Assembly: GCF_002204185.1 (NCBI RefSeq)
Contig: NZ_MXPU01000007.1
Span: 248,001 to 312,000, forward strand
Source: Rhizobium esperanzae
GTDB taxonomy: Bacteria; Pseudomonadota; Alphaproteobacteria; Rhizobiales; Rhizobiaceae
Reading direction: 5' to 3'
DNA: 64,000 bases
Position numbers and translations under genes: made by a program. The stretch's first letter is position 1, and every line of letters begins with the position of its first letter. Below the pieces are notes generated by a model that saw nothing but the letters and a program-made list of their open reading frames with translations, did not search any database and was not told the DNA's origin. Shown here one piece after another: positions 31,915 through 40,745 of the stretch.

Positions 31915-32627
31915 CGAATGCGGCCTGGATCAAGGACGTGCCGGTCGCCCATCGCGGCTTTCACGACCTCAACAAGCTCGTCTGGGAAAATACGCTTTCG
32001 GCCTTCTCGCGTGCCGTCGAAGCCGGCTTTGCGATCGAATGCGATCTGCATTACGCCTCCGACGGCGTGCCGATCATCTTTCATGACGAGGATCTTCAGC
32101 GTCTGTGCAATCTGAACGGCGACATCCGCGAGCGCACCTCCCGGGAACTCGGGCTGATCGCCGTCGGCGGCACGGGCGACAAGGTGCCGACGCTCCGCCA
32201 GCTCCTCGACCTCGTCAACGGCAAGGTTCCGCTGGTGCTGGAGCTGAAGGGCCGTGAGGCCGATGACGAGGGGTTTGCCGAATCCGTGCTCGAAGTGCTC
32301 GAAGGCTATGAGGGCAAGGTCGCGCTGATGAGCTTCGACCATTGGCTGTTGCGCGGTCTGAAGGCGCTTGGCTCGCCCTACCCGCTCGGGCTGACCGCCA
32401 ATGGCAACACGCCGGAAGAGTTTGAGACCCATGCCAAGGCAATGGAGATCGGTCTCGATTTCATCTCCTATTATTATGACGACCTGCCGAATGCCTTCAT
32501 CACGGGCGAACGCGACAAGGGCATTCCGGTGATCACCTGGACGGTGCGTGACGAAGAGGCGCGCCGGCGCACTTTCGCCAATGCAGACCAGATGACCTTC
32601 GAAGGTTTCGACCCGCGTGCGGTTTGA
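31911..32627 (+). CDS. Glycerophosphodiester phosphodiesterase family protein
   Basis: TIM-barrel hydrolase of glycerophosphodiesters, 238 residues. The two catalytic histidines and metal ligands are visible in PVAHRGFHD, WENTLSAFSRAVEAGFAIECDLHYASDG and PIIFHDEDL. No signal peptide, so it is of the cytoplasmic UgpQ type. It is translationally coupled to the RidA gene and followed by the DUF482-family gene after 78 bases. Confidence 0.92.
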   Translation: MTNAAWIKDVPVAHRGFHDLNKLVWENTLSAFSRAVEAGFAIECDLHYASDGVPIIFHDEDLQRLCNLNGDIRERTSRELGLIAVGGTGDKVPTLRQLLDLVNGKVPLVLELKGREADDEGFAESVLEVLEGYEGKVALMSFDHWLLRGLKALGSPYPLGLTANGNTPEEFETHAKAMEIGLDFISYYYDDLPNAFITGERDKGIPVITWTVRDEEARRRTFANADQMTFEGFDPRAV

Positions 32628-32705
32628 CGCTCGCTTTTTGGCCAAGATCATGCGCAGACTGAAACCGAGCCGAAACCCTCCTCCCACAGGCTTCGCATCC
32701 GCCGC

Positions 32706-33896
32706 ATGACCGATGAATTGTCCATTCGCGTAGAACGCTCCTTCACCGCGATTTCCCCGGAGAGCTGGTCCCGGCTTTCCGGGGCGTCGAAAGCTTGCAG
32801 CACGCTCGCCTATAATCCTTTCGTTTCGCACGCCTTTTTATCGTCGCTGGAAGAATCCGGCTCGGCCACGGCCGAAACCGGTTGGCTCGGCCACCATCTG
32901 TTACTCGAAACAGATGGTGGCGAGCTGATCGGCGCCCTGCCCGGCTACCTCAAGAGCCACAGCCAGGGCGAATATGTCTTCGACCACGGCTGGGCCGACG
33001 CCTTCGAGCGGGCCGGCGGGCGTTATTATCCCAAGCTGCAGTGCTCGATTCCATTTACACCCGCGACCGGCCCGCGTCTTCTCGTCGCCGAAGGGTTGCA
33101 GCGGCTGCCGATCCAGAGCGCGATCGCCGAAAGCCTGAAGGAGGTCGTGCGCCGGCTCGGCATCTCCTCGGCGCATATTACCTTCGTGCCTGATGAAGAG
33201 ATCGGCGTCTTCGAGATGGATGGCTATCTGCACCGCACCGACCAGCAGTTCCATTTCATCAATGACGGCTATGCCAATCACGACGAGTTCCTCGAAACGC
33301 TCGCTTCGCGCAAACGCAAGGCATTGCGCAAGGAGCGCCGCGCCGCGATCGAAAACGGCATCAGCATCGACTGGCTGACCGGGCGCGATCTGACGGAGCG
33401 GATCTGGGACCAGTTCTTCAAATTCTACATGGATACCGGCGGCCGCAAATGGGGCCGGCCCTATCTCACCCGCAAATTCTACTCGCTGATCGGCGAGCGC
33501 ATGGCCGACGATATCCTGCTCGTCATGGCCAAGCGCGACGGGCGCTATATCGCCGGCGCGATCAATTTCATCGGCGGCGATACGCTCTACGGTCGTCACT
33601 GGGGCTGCATCGAGGACCACCCGTTCCTGCATTTCGAGGTCTGCTATCACCAGGCGATCGACTTCGCCCTGGCGAAGGGGTTGAAACGGGTCGAGGCCGG
33701 CGCGCAGGGCGAACATAAGCTCGCTCGCGGCTACCTGCCGGTGACGACGCATTCCGCCCATTATGTCGCCCATGCCGGGCTGCGCCGCGCGATCGGCGAT
33801 TATCTCGCGCGCGAGCGCGCCGATGTCGAACAGATGAGTGAACTGCTGAGTGAGCACAGCCCATTTCGCAAGGGTGAGCGTCAGCAGGAGGATTGA
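32706..33896 (+). CDS. DUF482 family GNAT-like acyltransferase
   Basis: A 396-residue protein of the DUF482 (PF04339) family, annotated as peptidoglycan-related acyltransferase with a FemAB-like fold. Typical parts are YNPFVSHAFLSSLEESGS, YVFDHGWADAFERAGGRYYPKLQ, FYMDTGGRKWGRPYLTRKF and EAGAQGEHKLARGYLP. The substrate is not known. It probably forms one unit with the RidA, phosphodiesterase and HIT genes. Confidence 0.87.
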   Translation: MTDELSIRVERSFTAISPESWSRLSGASKACSTLAYNPFVSHAFLSSLEESGSATAETGWLGHHLLLETDGGELIGALPGYLKSHSQGEYVFDHGWADAFERAGGRYYPKLQCSIPFTPATGPRLLVAEGLQRLPIQSAIAESLKEVVRRLGISSAHITFVPDEEIGVFEMDGYLHRTDQQFHFINDGYANHDEFLETLASRKRKALRKERRAAIENGISIDWLTGRDLTERIWDQFFKFYMDTGGRKWGRPYLTRKFYSLIGERMADDILLVMAKRDGRYIAGAINFIGGDTLYGRHWGCIEDHPFLHFEVCYHQAIDFALAKGLKRVEAGAQGEHKLARGYLPVTTHSAHYVAHAGLRRAIGDYLARERADVEQMSELLSEHSPFRKGERQQED

Positions 33897-33950
33897 CGCC
33901 GCCCCGCCAAGCGCGCTACCCGATCAAACGGAACGTGAGGAGATTTTGCG

Positions 33951-34376
33951 ATGACCATCGCCTATGACGACAACAATATCTTCGCCAAGATCCTGCGCGG
34001 CGAAATTCCCTCCTACCGAATCTTCGAGGACCAGCATACGGTGGCGTTCATGGATGTGATGCCGCAAGCGCCGGGCCACGTGCTCGTCGTTCCGAAGGCG
34101 CCTTCGCGCAATATCCTCGATGCCGATCCCGCCACCCTCGTCCATGCCATTACCGTCGTTCAAAAGGTCGCCCGGGCGGTCCAGGAAGTTTTCGACGCCG
34201 ATGGCGTGTTCATCGCCCAGTTCAACGAACCGGCGGCTGGACAAACGGTGTTCCATCTGCATTTCCATATCATTCCCCGCCATGAGGGCGTGGCCCTCAG
34301 GCCGCATTCCGGCAAGATGGAAGACGGCGCTGTGCTTGCCGCCCATGCCGAAAAGATCCGGGCGGCCCTGGCGTAA
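33951..34376 (+). CDS. HIT family hydrolase
   Basis: Histidine-triad nucleotide hydrolase of 141 residues, similar to HinT/Hit proteins that act on nucleoside phosphoramidates. The triad is VFHLHFHIIPRH near residues 100-106, and DNNIFAKILRGEIPSYRIFEDQ is the characteristic N-terminus. It closes the plus-strand run and meets clpA head-on at a shared terminator. Confidence 0.93.
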   Translation: MTIAYDDNNIFAKILRGEIPSYRIFEDQHTVAFMDVMPQAPGHVLVVPKAPSRNILDADPATLVHAITVVQKVARAVQEVFDADGVFIAQFNEPAAGQTVFHLHFHIIPRHEGVALRPHSGKMEDGAVLAAHAEKIRAALA

Positions 34377-34403
34377 CACGGATCTCTGCCGACGAGGGGA
34401 AGC

Positions 34404-34434
34404 AAAAAAGGCCGCGGGTGACGCGGCCTTTTTT
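34404..34434. terminator. Bidirectional terminator between HIT gene and clpA
   Basis: AAAAAA, GGCCGCG, loop, CGCGGCC, TTTTTT is symmetrical and lies between two convergent genes, so it can serve both strands. Confidence 0.9.
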
Positions 34435-34451
34435 AATTCGGTGACGAGGTC

Positions 34452-36941
34452 TCACTTCTTGCGCGGAACCTTGGGAACCGTGCTTCCCTTCTTGGGGGCG
34501 TCGCGGACCTCGGGCTCGGCCTGCGGGACCGTCTTGGCACGGGTCTTGCGGGCCGTCTTCGTCTTCAGCTCGCCATCATCCTCGTCGTCGGCTTCGGGAT
34601 GCACGACCTCGGCTTCCGGCTTCGGCTTGATCGGCGCCGTATCCGGAATGGCTTCCAGCAGGATACCGGGCTTGCCGTCTTCCTTCGGGCCGACGGTGAC
34701 GTTGACGACGCCGCCCTTCTTCAGCTTGCCGAAGAGGATTTCGTTGGCGAGCGGCTTCTTGATCGTGTCCTGGATGACGCGGGCAAGCGGGCGGGCGCCC
34801 ATCTTCTCGTCGTAACCCTTTTCTGCAAGCCAGGCGATCGCATCCTCGTGCAGGTCGAAGGTGACGTTCCTTTCTGAAAGCTGGGCCTCCAGTTGCATGA
34901 TGAACTTCTGAACGACCTTGTGAATGACAGCCGTCGGCAGCGCCGCGAAGGGAATGATCGCGTCGAGACGGTTGCGGAACTCCGGCGTGAAGAGACGGGT
35001 CAGCGCCTCCTCGTCCTCGCCGGTGCGCTTGGACGAACCGAAGCCGATCGCCGCCTTGGCCATTTCGGAAGCGCCCGCATTCGTCGTCATGATTAGGATG
35101 ACGTTGCGGAAGTCGATCTTCTTGCCGTTGTGGTCGGTCAGCGTGCCGTGGTCCATGACCTGCAGAAGGATATTGTAGATATCCGGATGCGCCTTCTCGA
35201 TTTCGTCGAGCAGGACCACGCAATGCGGATGCTGATCGACGCCATCGGTCAGGAGACCGCCCTGGTCGAAGCCGACATAGCCGGGAGGCGCGCCGAGCAA
35301 ACGCGAGACCGTGTGCCGCTCCATATATTCCGACATGTCGAAGCGCAGGAGCTCGACGCCGAGCGACGCAGCCAGCTGCTTTGCCACCTCGGTCTTGCCG
35401 ACGCCGGTCGGACCGGAGAAGACATAGGCGCCGATCGGCTTGTTCGGCTCGCGCAGGCCGGCACGCGCCAGCTTGATCGAGGTCGAAAGCGCTTCGATCG
35501 CGATGTCCTGTCCGTAGACCACCGAACGCAGTTCCTGCTCGAGATTGGCAAGCACCGCCTCGTCGTCCTTGGAGACGGTCTTCGGCGGAATGCGCGCCAT
35601 CGTCGCGATCGTCGCCTCGATCTCCTTTTCGGTGATCAGCTTGCGGCGCTTCGAGGGCGGCAACAGCATCTGGGCCGCACCCGTTTCGTCGATCACGTCG
35701 ATCGCCTTATCAGGCAGCTTGCGGTCGGAGATGTAGCGGGCCGACAGTTCCACGGCCGACTTGATGGCATCGTTCGAATAGCGCAGGTGGTGATATTCTT
35801 CGAAATAGGGCTTCAGGCCCTTCATGATCTCGATCGCATCATTGATCGACGGCTCGCTGACGTCGATCTTCTGGAAACGACGGACCAGCGCCCGGTCCTT
35901 CTCGAAGAACTGGCGATATTCCTTATATGTCGTCGAGCCGATGCAGCGGATGGCGCCCGACGACAGCGCCGGCTTCAAGAGGTTCGATGCATCCATCGCG
36001 CCGCCCGAGGTGGCGCCGGCGCCGATCACCGTATGGATCTCGTCGATGAACAGCACCGCACCCGGATATTCTTCCAGTTCCTTGACGACCTGCTTCAGAC
36101 GTTCCTCGAAATCGCCGCGGTAGCGTGTGCCGGCGAGCAGCGTGCCCATGTCGAGCGAGAAGATCGTCGCATCGGCGAGCGCCTCGGGAACCTTGCCTTC
36201 GACGATGCGCTTGGCAAGACCTTCGGCGATCGCCGTCTTGCCGACGCCGGGATCGCCGACATAGAGCGGATTGTTCTTCGAACGGCGGCACAGGATCTGG
36301 ATGGTGCGGCTGACCTCGGCGTGACGGCCGATCAGCGGATCGATCTTGCCGCCCTTGGCCTTCTCGTTGAGATTGACGCAGTAGGCTTTCAGCGCATCCT
36401 GCTGCTTCTTGGGACCGCCCTCTTCCTCGCCGCCGCGCGCCGTCGGCTTGCTCTCGGCCTCTTCCTCGGCGCCGCGCGGAGTGCGGGTCTCCGACGCGCC
36501 CGGCCGCTTGCCGATGCCGTGAGAGATGTAGTTGACGGCATCGTAGCGGGTCATCTCCTGCTCCTGCAGGAAATAGGCGGCATGGCTTTCGCGCTCGGCG
36601 AAGATCGCGACGAGCACGTTGGCGCCGGTCACTTCCTCGCGGCCGGATGACTGTACGTGGATGACGGCACGCTGGATGACGCGCTGGAAGCCGGAGGTAG
36701 GCTTCGAATCCTCGTCGTAACCGGTGATCAGATTGGAAAGTTCGTTATCGACATATTCGACGAGCGTCTTGCGCAGCGCGTCGAGATCGACATTGCAGGC
36801 GCCCATGACCGCAGCCGCATCGGCATCGTCGATCAGGGCGAGCAGCAGATGCTCGAGCGTCGCATATTCATGATGCCGCTCGTTGGCAAAGGTCAGTGCC
36901 TGATGGAGCGCCTTCTCTAAGCTAGGCGAAAATGTTGGCAC
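34452..36941 (-). CDS. clpA: ATP-dependent Clp protease ATPase ClpA
   Basis: AAA+ unfoldase that feeds ClpP; with ClpS it degrades N-end-rule substrates. The 829 residues have a Clp N-domain, a first ATPase module (GDPGVGKTAIAEG), a second module (GPTGVGKTEVAKQL) and a C-terminal D2-small domain containing IGF. A Lys/Pro-rich C-terminal tail of about 60 residues follows. The gene is 10 bases after clpS, the usual order. Confidence 0.97.
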   Translation of the reverse strand: MPTFSPSLEKALHQALTFANERHHEYATLEHLLLALIDDADAAAVMGACNVDLDALRKTLVEYVDNELSNLITGYDEDSKPTSGFQRVIQRAVIHVQSSGREEVTGANVLVAIFAERESHAAYFLQEQEMTRYDAVNYISHGIGKRPGASETRTPRGAEEEAESKPTARGGEEEGGPKKQQDALKAYCVNLNEKAKGGKIDPLIGRHAEVSRTIQILCRRSKNNPLYVGDPGVGKTAIAEGLAKRIVEGKVPEALADATIFSLDMGTLLAGTRYRGDFEERLKQVVKELEEYPGAVLFIDEIHTVIGAGATSGGAMDASNLLKPALSSGAIRCIGSTTYKEYRQFFEKDRALVRRFQKIDVSEPSINDAIEIMKGLKPYFEEYHHLRYSNDAIKSAVELSARYISDRKLPDKAIDVIDETGAAQMLLPPSKRRKLITEKEIEATIATMARIPPKTVSKDDEAVLANLEQELRSVVYGQDIAIEALSTSIKLARAGLREPNKPIGAYVFSGPTGVGKTEVAKQLAASLGVELLRFDMSEYMERHTVSRLLGAPPGYVGFDQGGLLTDGVDQHPHCVVLLDEIEKAHPDIYNILLQVMDHGTLTDHNGKKIDFRNVILIMTTNAGASEMAKAAIGFGSSKRTGEDEEALTRLFTPEFRNRLDAIIPFAALPTAVIHKVVQKFIMQLEAQLSERNVTFDLHEDAIAWLAEKGYDEKMGARPLARVIQDTIKKPLANEILFGKLKKGGVVNVTVGPKEDGKPGILLEAIPDTAPIKPKPEAEVVHPEADDEDDGELKTKTARKTRAKTVPQAEPEVRDAPKKGSTVPKVPRKK

Positions 36942-36951
36942 GTTGAGATCC

Positions 36952-37311
36952 TCACTTCTTTTCCATGACGCATTGTAGCGGATGCTGGTGCTGCCGGGCG
37001 AAGTCCATCACCTGGCTGACCTTCGTTTCCGCTACCTCGTATGTGAATATTCCGCACTCGCCGACGCCGTGATTGTGGACATGGAGCATGATGCGGGTGG
37101 CACTTTCACGGTCCTTCTGAAAAAACCGCTCCAGAATATGAATGACGAATTCCATGGGCGTATAATCGTCATTCAAAAGCAGCACGCGATAGAGGTTGGG
37201 CTTCTTGGTCTTCGGCTTGGTGCGCGTGATGACCGAGGTTCCGCGATTTCCGTTGTCCCCGTTCCTTTCGCTGTCGTTCTGCATCCGGATCGGCTTTGCG
37301 ATCATTGTCAT
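36952..37311 (-). CDS. clpS: ClpS adaptor
   Basis: Adaptor delivering N-degron proteins to ClpA. It has 119 residues: an unstructured N-terminus of about 35 residues, then the binding domain with [24 protein letters not shown] and [20 protein letters not shown]. The NDDYT and VHNHG parts line the N-degron pocket. It is immediately upstream of clpA. Confidence 0.97.
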   Translation of the reverse strand: MTMIAKPIRMQNDSERNGDNGNRGTSVITRTKPKTKKPNLYRVLLLNDDYTPMEFVIHILERFFQKDRESATRIMLHVHNHGVGECGIFTYEVAETKVSQVMDFARQHQHPLQCVMEKK

Positions 37312-37506
37312 TCATTCCTCGATCAATCCGGCGGAGCATGGGAGGGTGCTTTTCCCGCCGAATATCTGAAACACTAACTTAGTTCATAATGGGCCGATTT
37401 TAAGCCCCCCGTCGGACACTGCAATCAAGAAATGCCGGCATGCACGGGAAAGACCAAAAAAGTCCCCGGGGCCGATCCGAGCGGACGCTGTGGCGAAGGT
37501 GGAAAC

Positions 37507-37538
37507 AAAAAAGACCGGCTACAGATGCGTAGCCGGTC
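37507..37538 (-). terminator. Intrinsic terminator of the phasin gene
   Basis: On the minus strand GACCGGCTAC, a six-base loop and GTAGCCGGTC are followed by TTTTTTG. It lies 45 bases beyond the phasin stop. Confidence 0.9.
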
Positions 37539-37582
37539 CCGGTATTTCAATATGTCGCGCAGGTTGCGCCGCCGCAATCAGC

Positions 37583-37954
37583 TCATGCGGCGGCAGGCGT
37601 TGCCGCCGGCGCCTGCCTGCCCGTCTTGGCAACGGCAGCGGCGATCGGAGCCTCGTAAGGCTTATAGGCAGACTTGGCGAGATCGGCGTACATTTCCCCG
37701 AGCTTGGTGGCTTCGGAGACGAAGCTCTCATAGCTGGACTTGACGTAGCTGGTCTGCAGTTCGAACACGGACTCGAAGCTCTTGGCCCCGGCCAGCGTTT
37801 CGAAATGCGTCACCGCATCCTGAAAGGATTTCTTCGAATATTCAGCAGCTTCGGCGGCGATTGCCTGAAAGCCCCTCGCCGTATCGGAATAGGTTCTCAG
37901 CGCCGTATCGACGGCTTCCTTGCTCTTCCTGTTTGCATCGTCAAAGTTGAACAT
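37583..37954 (-). CDS. Phasin family protein
   Basis: Small amphipathic protein expected on polyhydroxybutyrate granules. It has 123 residues: MFNFDDANRKSKEAVDTALR at the start, an almost fully helical core rich in Ala, Glu and Ser (FQAIAAEAAEYSKKSFQDAV), and an Ala/Pro tail like other Phasin_2 proteins. The ATG at 37954 is chosen; the longer frame to 38062 lacks family-like sequence. It stands alone with its own terminator. Confidence 0.88.
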   Translation of the reverse strand: MFNFDDANRKSKEAVDTALRTYSDTARGFQAIAAEAAEYSKKSFQDAVTHFETLAGAKSFESVFELQTSYVKSSYESFVSEATKLGEMYADLAKSAYKPYEAPIAAAVAKTGRQAPAATPAAA

Positions 37955-38164
37955 GACCGTCCTCCGTTGGGCTGTGGGATGGCGGCAGGGTAGCCGCAAT
38001 GCACAAATAGTCAAGTAGTCTTGTGCGACGCAAAACATCTCCAGGTTGCGTCGCGGGGGCAAGACAAAGCGGGCGCGCCTGTGAACGTACCTCTTTAACG
38101 GTTTTTGCTAATATATATCACAATGCCACAACCAAGCGTTTTAAAAAAAATTTGATTCGGCAGC

Positions 38165-38203
38165 AAAAAAACAAAAAAGACCGGGCGGATGCGCCGCCCG
38201 GTC
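38165..38203 (-). terminator. Intrinsic terminator of the DUF3126 gene
   Basis: On the minus strand GACCGGGCGG, loop CGCAT, CCGCCCGGTC is followed by TTTTTTG and a second T-run. It lies 24 bases after the stop of the DUF3126 gene. Confidence 0.9.
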
Positions 38204-38226
38204 CACTTCAAGTTCTCATGCGGCGA

Positions 38227-38430
38227 TCAAAGATCGACGTCGAGGATTGCCATCGAAAAGTTGTAGGAGCGATCGCCGTCTTCGTCATCGACATACACGA
38301 CGCCCAGAAACTCTTCGCCGAGATACACTTCCGCGGAATCGTTCTTGCGCGGACGCGCCTTGACGATGATCTGCGGGTTGAACATGCGCTTGAAATAGGC
38401 GTCGAGCTTCTTGATTTCTTCAGGCTTCAC
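38227..38430 (-). CDS. DUF3126 family protein
   Basis: A 67-residue acidic protein, VKPEEIKKLDAYFKRMFNP to NFSMAILDVDL, matching the short alphaproteobacterial DUF3126 family of unknown function. The start is GTG at 38430, preceded by GGAGATGACA; a longer frame to 38619 runs into cysE and has no family-like sequence. It lies downstream of cysE on the same strand. Confidence 0.85.
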   Translation of the reverse strand: MKPEEIKKLDAYFKRMFNPQIIVKARPRKNDSAEVYLGEEFLGVVYVDDEDGDRSYNFSMAILDVDL

Positions 38431-38567
38431 TCTGTCATCTCCGTAAGCGGTCTTGATTGGCCGCTTCTTGCACAGGAAAAGCAGCGGTGTAAAGGCGGGC
38501 TGCTGCTTGGGCAGTGGCTGTCCCCGCTCGGTTCCTGCCGGTTTTCCTTTCCTTTTCCAACAGGCGC

Positions 38568-39401
38568 TCAGATATCGGCGCCGATCACCTGGTCCATGTT
38601 GCGCGACGGTTCGGAACAACCGGCCTCGCCGACGACCTTGGCCGGCACGCCGGCAACCGTCTTCTTCGGCGGCACTGCTTTGAGCACGACGGAGCCGGCG
38701 GCGACGCGCGAGCAGAAGCCGATCTCGATGTTGCCGAGAATCTTCGCGCCGGCGCCGATCATGACACCGCTGCCGATCTTCGGATGGCGGTCGGCCCCCT
38801 CCTTGCCGGTGCCGCCGAGCGTGACGCCATGCAGGATCGAGACATTGTCGCCGACAACAGCCGTTTCACCGATCACGAGGCCGGTGGCATGATCGAGGAA
38901 GATGCCCTTGCCGATACGGGCGGCCGGATTGATGTCGGTCTGGAAGACGCTGGAGGAGCGGCTTTGCAGATAGAGGGCGAAGTCACGCCTGCCGCGGTTC
39001 AGCAGCCAGTGGGCCAGACGATGCGTCTGCAGCGCGTGGAAACCCTTGAAATAGAGCACCGCCTCCATGAAGCGCAGGCAAGCGGGATCGCGGTCATAAA
39101 CCGCCTGGATATCCACGCGCAGGATCGAACTCCATTCCGGCCAGTCGGTGAGCATTTCCTCGAAGGTCTGGCGCAGGAGGATCGCCTGCATGTCTGGGTG
39201 ATCGAGGCGTTCGCAGATGCGGTGGATGACGCACTCTTCGAGCGAACGGTGATTGATCACCGTCGAATAGAGAAAGGCGGCGAGAACCGGGTCCGTTTCG
39301 GCGGCAGTGCGGGCTTCCTCGCGCAGGCTGTCCCAGATGGGATCCATCACTTTCAGCGGATGGCCTGTCTCAAAAGCACGGATATCTGTCTTGGCGACCA
39401 T
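38568..39401 (-). CDS. cysE: Serine O-acetyltransferase
   Basis: Makes O-acetylserine from serine and acetyl-CoA, the first step of cysteine synthesis. It has 277 residues. The N-terminal helical domain (DPIWDSLREEARTAAETDPVL) is followed by a left-handed beta-helix with HPKIGSGVMIGAGAKILGNI and the catalytic-region GIFLDHATGLVIGETAVVGDNV. GAGGAGAGC precedes the ATG at 39401, which decides against the in-frame ATG at 39473. Confidence 0.95.
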   Translation of the reverse strand: MVAKTDIRAFETGHPLKVMDPIWDSLREEARTAAETDPVLAAFLYSTVINHRSLEECVIHRICERLDHPDMQAILLRQTFEEMLTDWPEWSSILRVDIQAVYDRDPACLRFMEAVLYFKGFHALQTHRLAHWLLNRGRRDFALYLQSRSSSVFQTDINPAARIGKGIFLDHATGLVIGETAVVGDNVSILHGVTLGGTGKEGADRHPKIGSGVMIGAGAKILGNIEIGFCSRVAAGSVVLKAVPPKKTVAGVPAKVVGEAGCSEPSRNMDQVIGADI

Positions 39402-39528
39402 CGCCGCTCTCCTCGTTGCCAGCCGGAATGCCGTTTCGGAATGCCCATATATAGTGGAAAACGCCAATAACATAAATGGGTGCCGTCACCATGGTTTTTT
39501 AGCACGATTTTTCGGCATCATGATGATG

Positions 39529-40314
39529 TCACCCTTCGGCGACCCTTGCGTAGAAGGCCAGCACCGCCTTCTTGAAAACCTTATCGCCGACGGCGAGCAT
39601 GTGATCGCGGCCAGGAATATCGAGCGCTTCGGCCTCGGGCATCAGAGCAGCCAGTTCCTGCGGCGAGCCGGCAATATCGTCCTTGGTGCCGACGCCGATC
39701 AACGCCGGCATATCGAGCTTAGCCATATCCGAGCGCGCGACGAGGTCGCGCGAGCCGCGGATGCAGGCGGCAAGCGCAGTGCGGTCGCTCTTCGTCTGTT
39801 CGGCGAAGGCGCGGAACATGCGGCCGCGCTCATGCATCACGACGTCCAGCGACGGAGCCAGCAGCGCATCGGCGATCGGGTCCCAGTCGCCGACCCCATC
39901 GGTCATGCCGATGCCGAGGCCGCCGAGCACCAGCGAGCGGACGCGGTGCGGATTGGCGAGTGCTGCAAAAACGGAAATGCGCGCGCCCATCGAATAGCCC
40001 ATGAGATTGGCCTCAGGGATGCCGAGATGATCGAGCAAGGCGATCGCATCGCCGGCCATCACCCAGGGGCGATAGGCTTCGGCATCGTGCGGCTTGTCGC
40101 TCGCGCCATGGCCGCGATTGTCGATGGCGATCACCCGATAGCCGGCATCGCCCAACGTCTTCAACCAGCCCGGATGCACCCAATTGACGTTCGCCGTCGA
40201 GGCAAAACCATGGATCAGCAGGACAGGCACGCCGGACGGGTCGCCCTCATCGAAAAAGGCGATCTCCAATCCGTCATGAGTGAAGCTTGAAAATGCAGGC
40301 GTGTTCAGGTTCAT
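39529..40314 (-). CDS. Alpha/beta hydrolase
   Basis: A 261-residue alpha/beta-hydrolase-fold enzyme. The HG oxyanion motif is LLIHGFAST, the nucleophile elbow is GYSMGA (near residue 101), the acid is in GTKDDIAG and the catalytic histidine in GRDHM close to the C-terminus. Similar to small esterases and enol-lactonase-like proteins; the substrate is unknown. The ATG at 40314 (MNLNTPAF) fits better than 40446. It is divergent from the zinc-finger gene. Confidence 0.9.
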   Translation of the reverse strand: MNLNTPAFSSFTHDGLEIAFFDEGDPSGVPVLLIHGFASTANVNWVHPGWLKTLGDAGYRVIAIDNRGHGASDKPHDAEAYRPWVMAGDAIALLDHLGIPEANLMGYSMGARISVFAALANPHRVRSLVLGGLGIGMTDGVGDWDPIADALLAPSLDVVMHERGRMFRAFAEQTKSDRTALAACIRGSRDLVARSDMAKLDMPALIGVGTKDDIAGSPQELAALMPEAEALDIPGRDHMLAVGDKVFKKAVLAFYARVAEG

Positions 40315-40470
40315 CGGGCCTTCCTTTTGGCGCGACCATAGTCGAGCCGCCTCTCGGCGTGAAGCCAAAATAGTGGGTAAAAACTGTGCCCGGAGCGGCG
40401 CTTTGGCTCTACACATTTGCGGCGAAGACTTATAAGGTCCGCGCACGTTTCATAGCATTCGGAGAGCGAC

Positions 40471-40716
40471 ATGGCCGGCCACAACATTCCTCACTTCCAG
40501 AACGACGGCGGTCATCGCGTCATCGAAGTCGGCGTCAAGGAATTCATGTGCACTGGCGCTTCGGTTCCTTTCGACCATCCGCATATCTTCATCGACATGG
40601 GCGACGACAACGAGAAGGTCTGCTCCTATTGCTCGACGCTTTACCGCTATAATGCATCTCTCAAGCCGAGCCAGACCAATCCGGCCGGTTGCGTTTTCCA
40701 CGTGAAGGCGGCGTAA
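40471..40716 (+). CDS. Zinc-finger protein, NDUFS6/zf-CHCC type
   Basis: An 81-residue protein with the CHCC zinc site of the NDUFS6-like family (PF10276): C27 in EFMCTGAS, the histidine in FDHPHIFIDMG, and the CSYC pair in KVCSYCSTLYRYN. In mitochondria and alphaproteobacteria this fold is linked to complex I assembly. It is a separate gene, not near nuo. Its end is 30 bases from the monooxygenase start. Confidence 0.87.
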   Translation: MAGHNIPHFQNDGGHRVIEVGVKEFMCTGASVPFDHPHIFIDMGDDNEKVCSYCSTLYRYNASLKPSQTNPAGCVFHVKAA

Positions 40717-40745
40717 ACAGTCCAGAATCCGGATCGGACTTGATA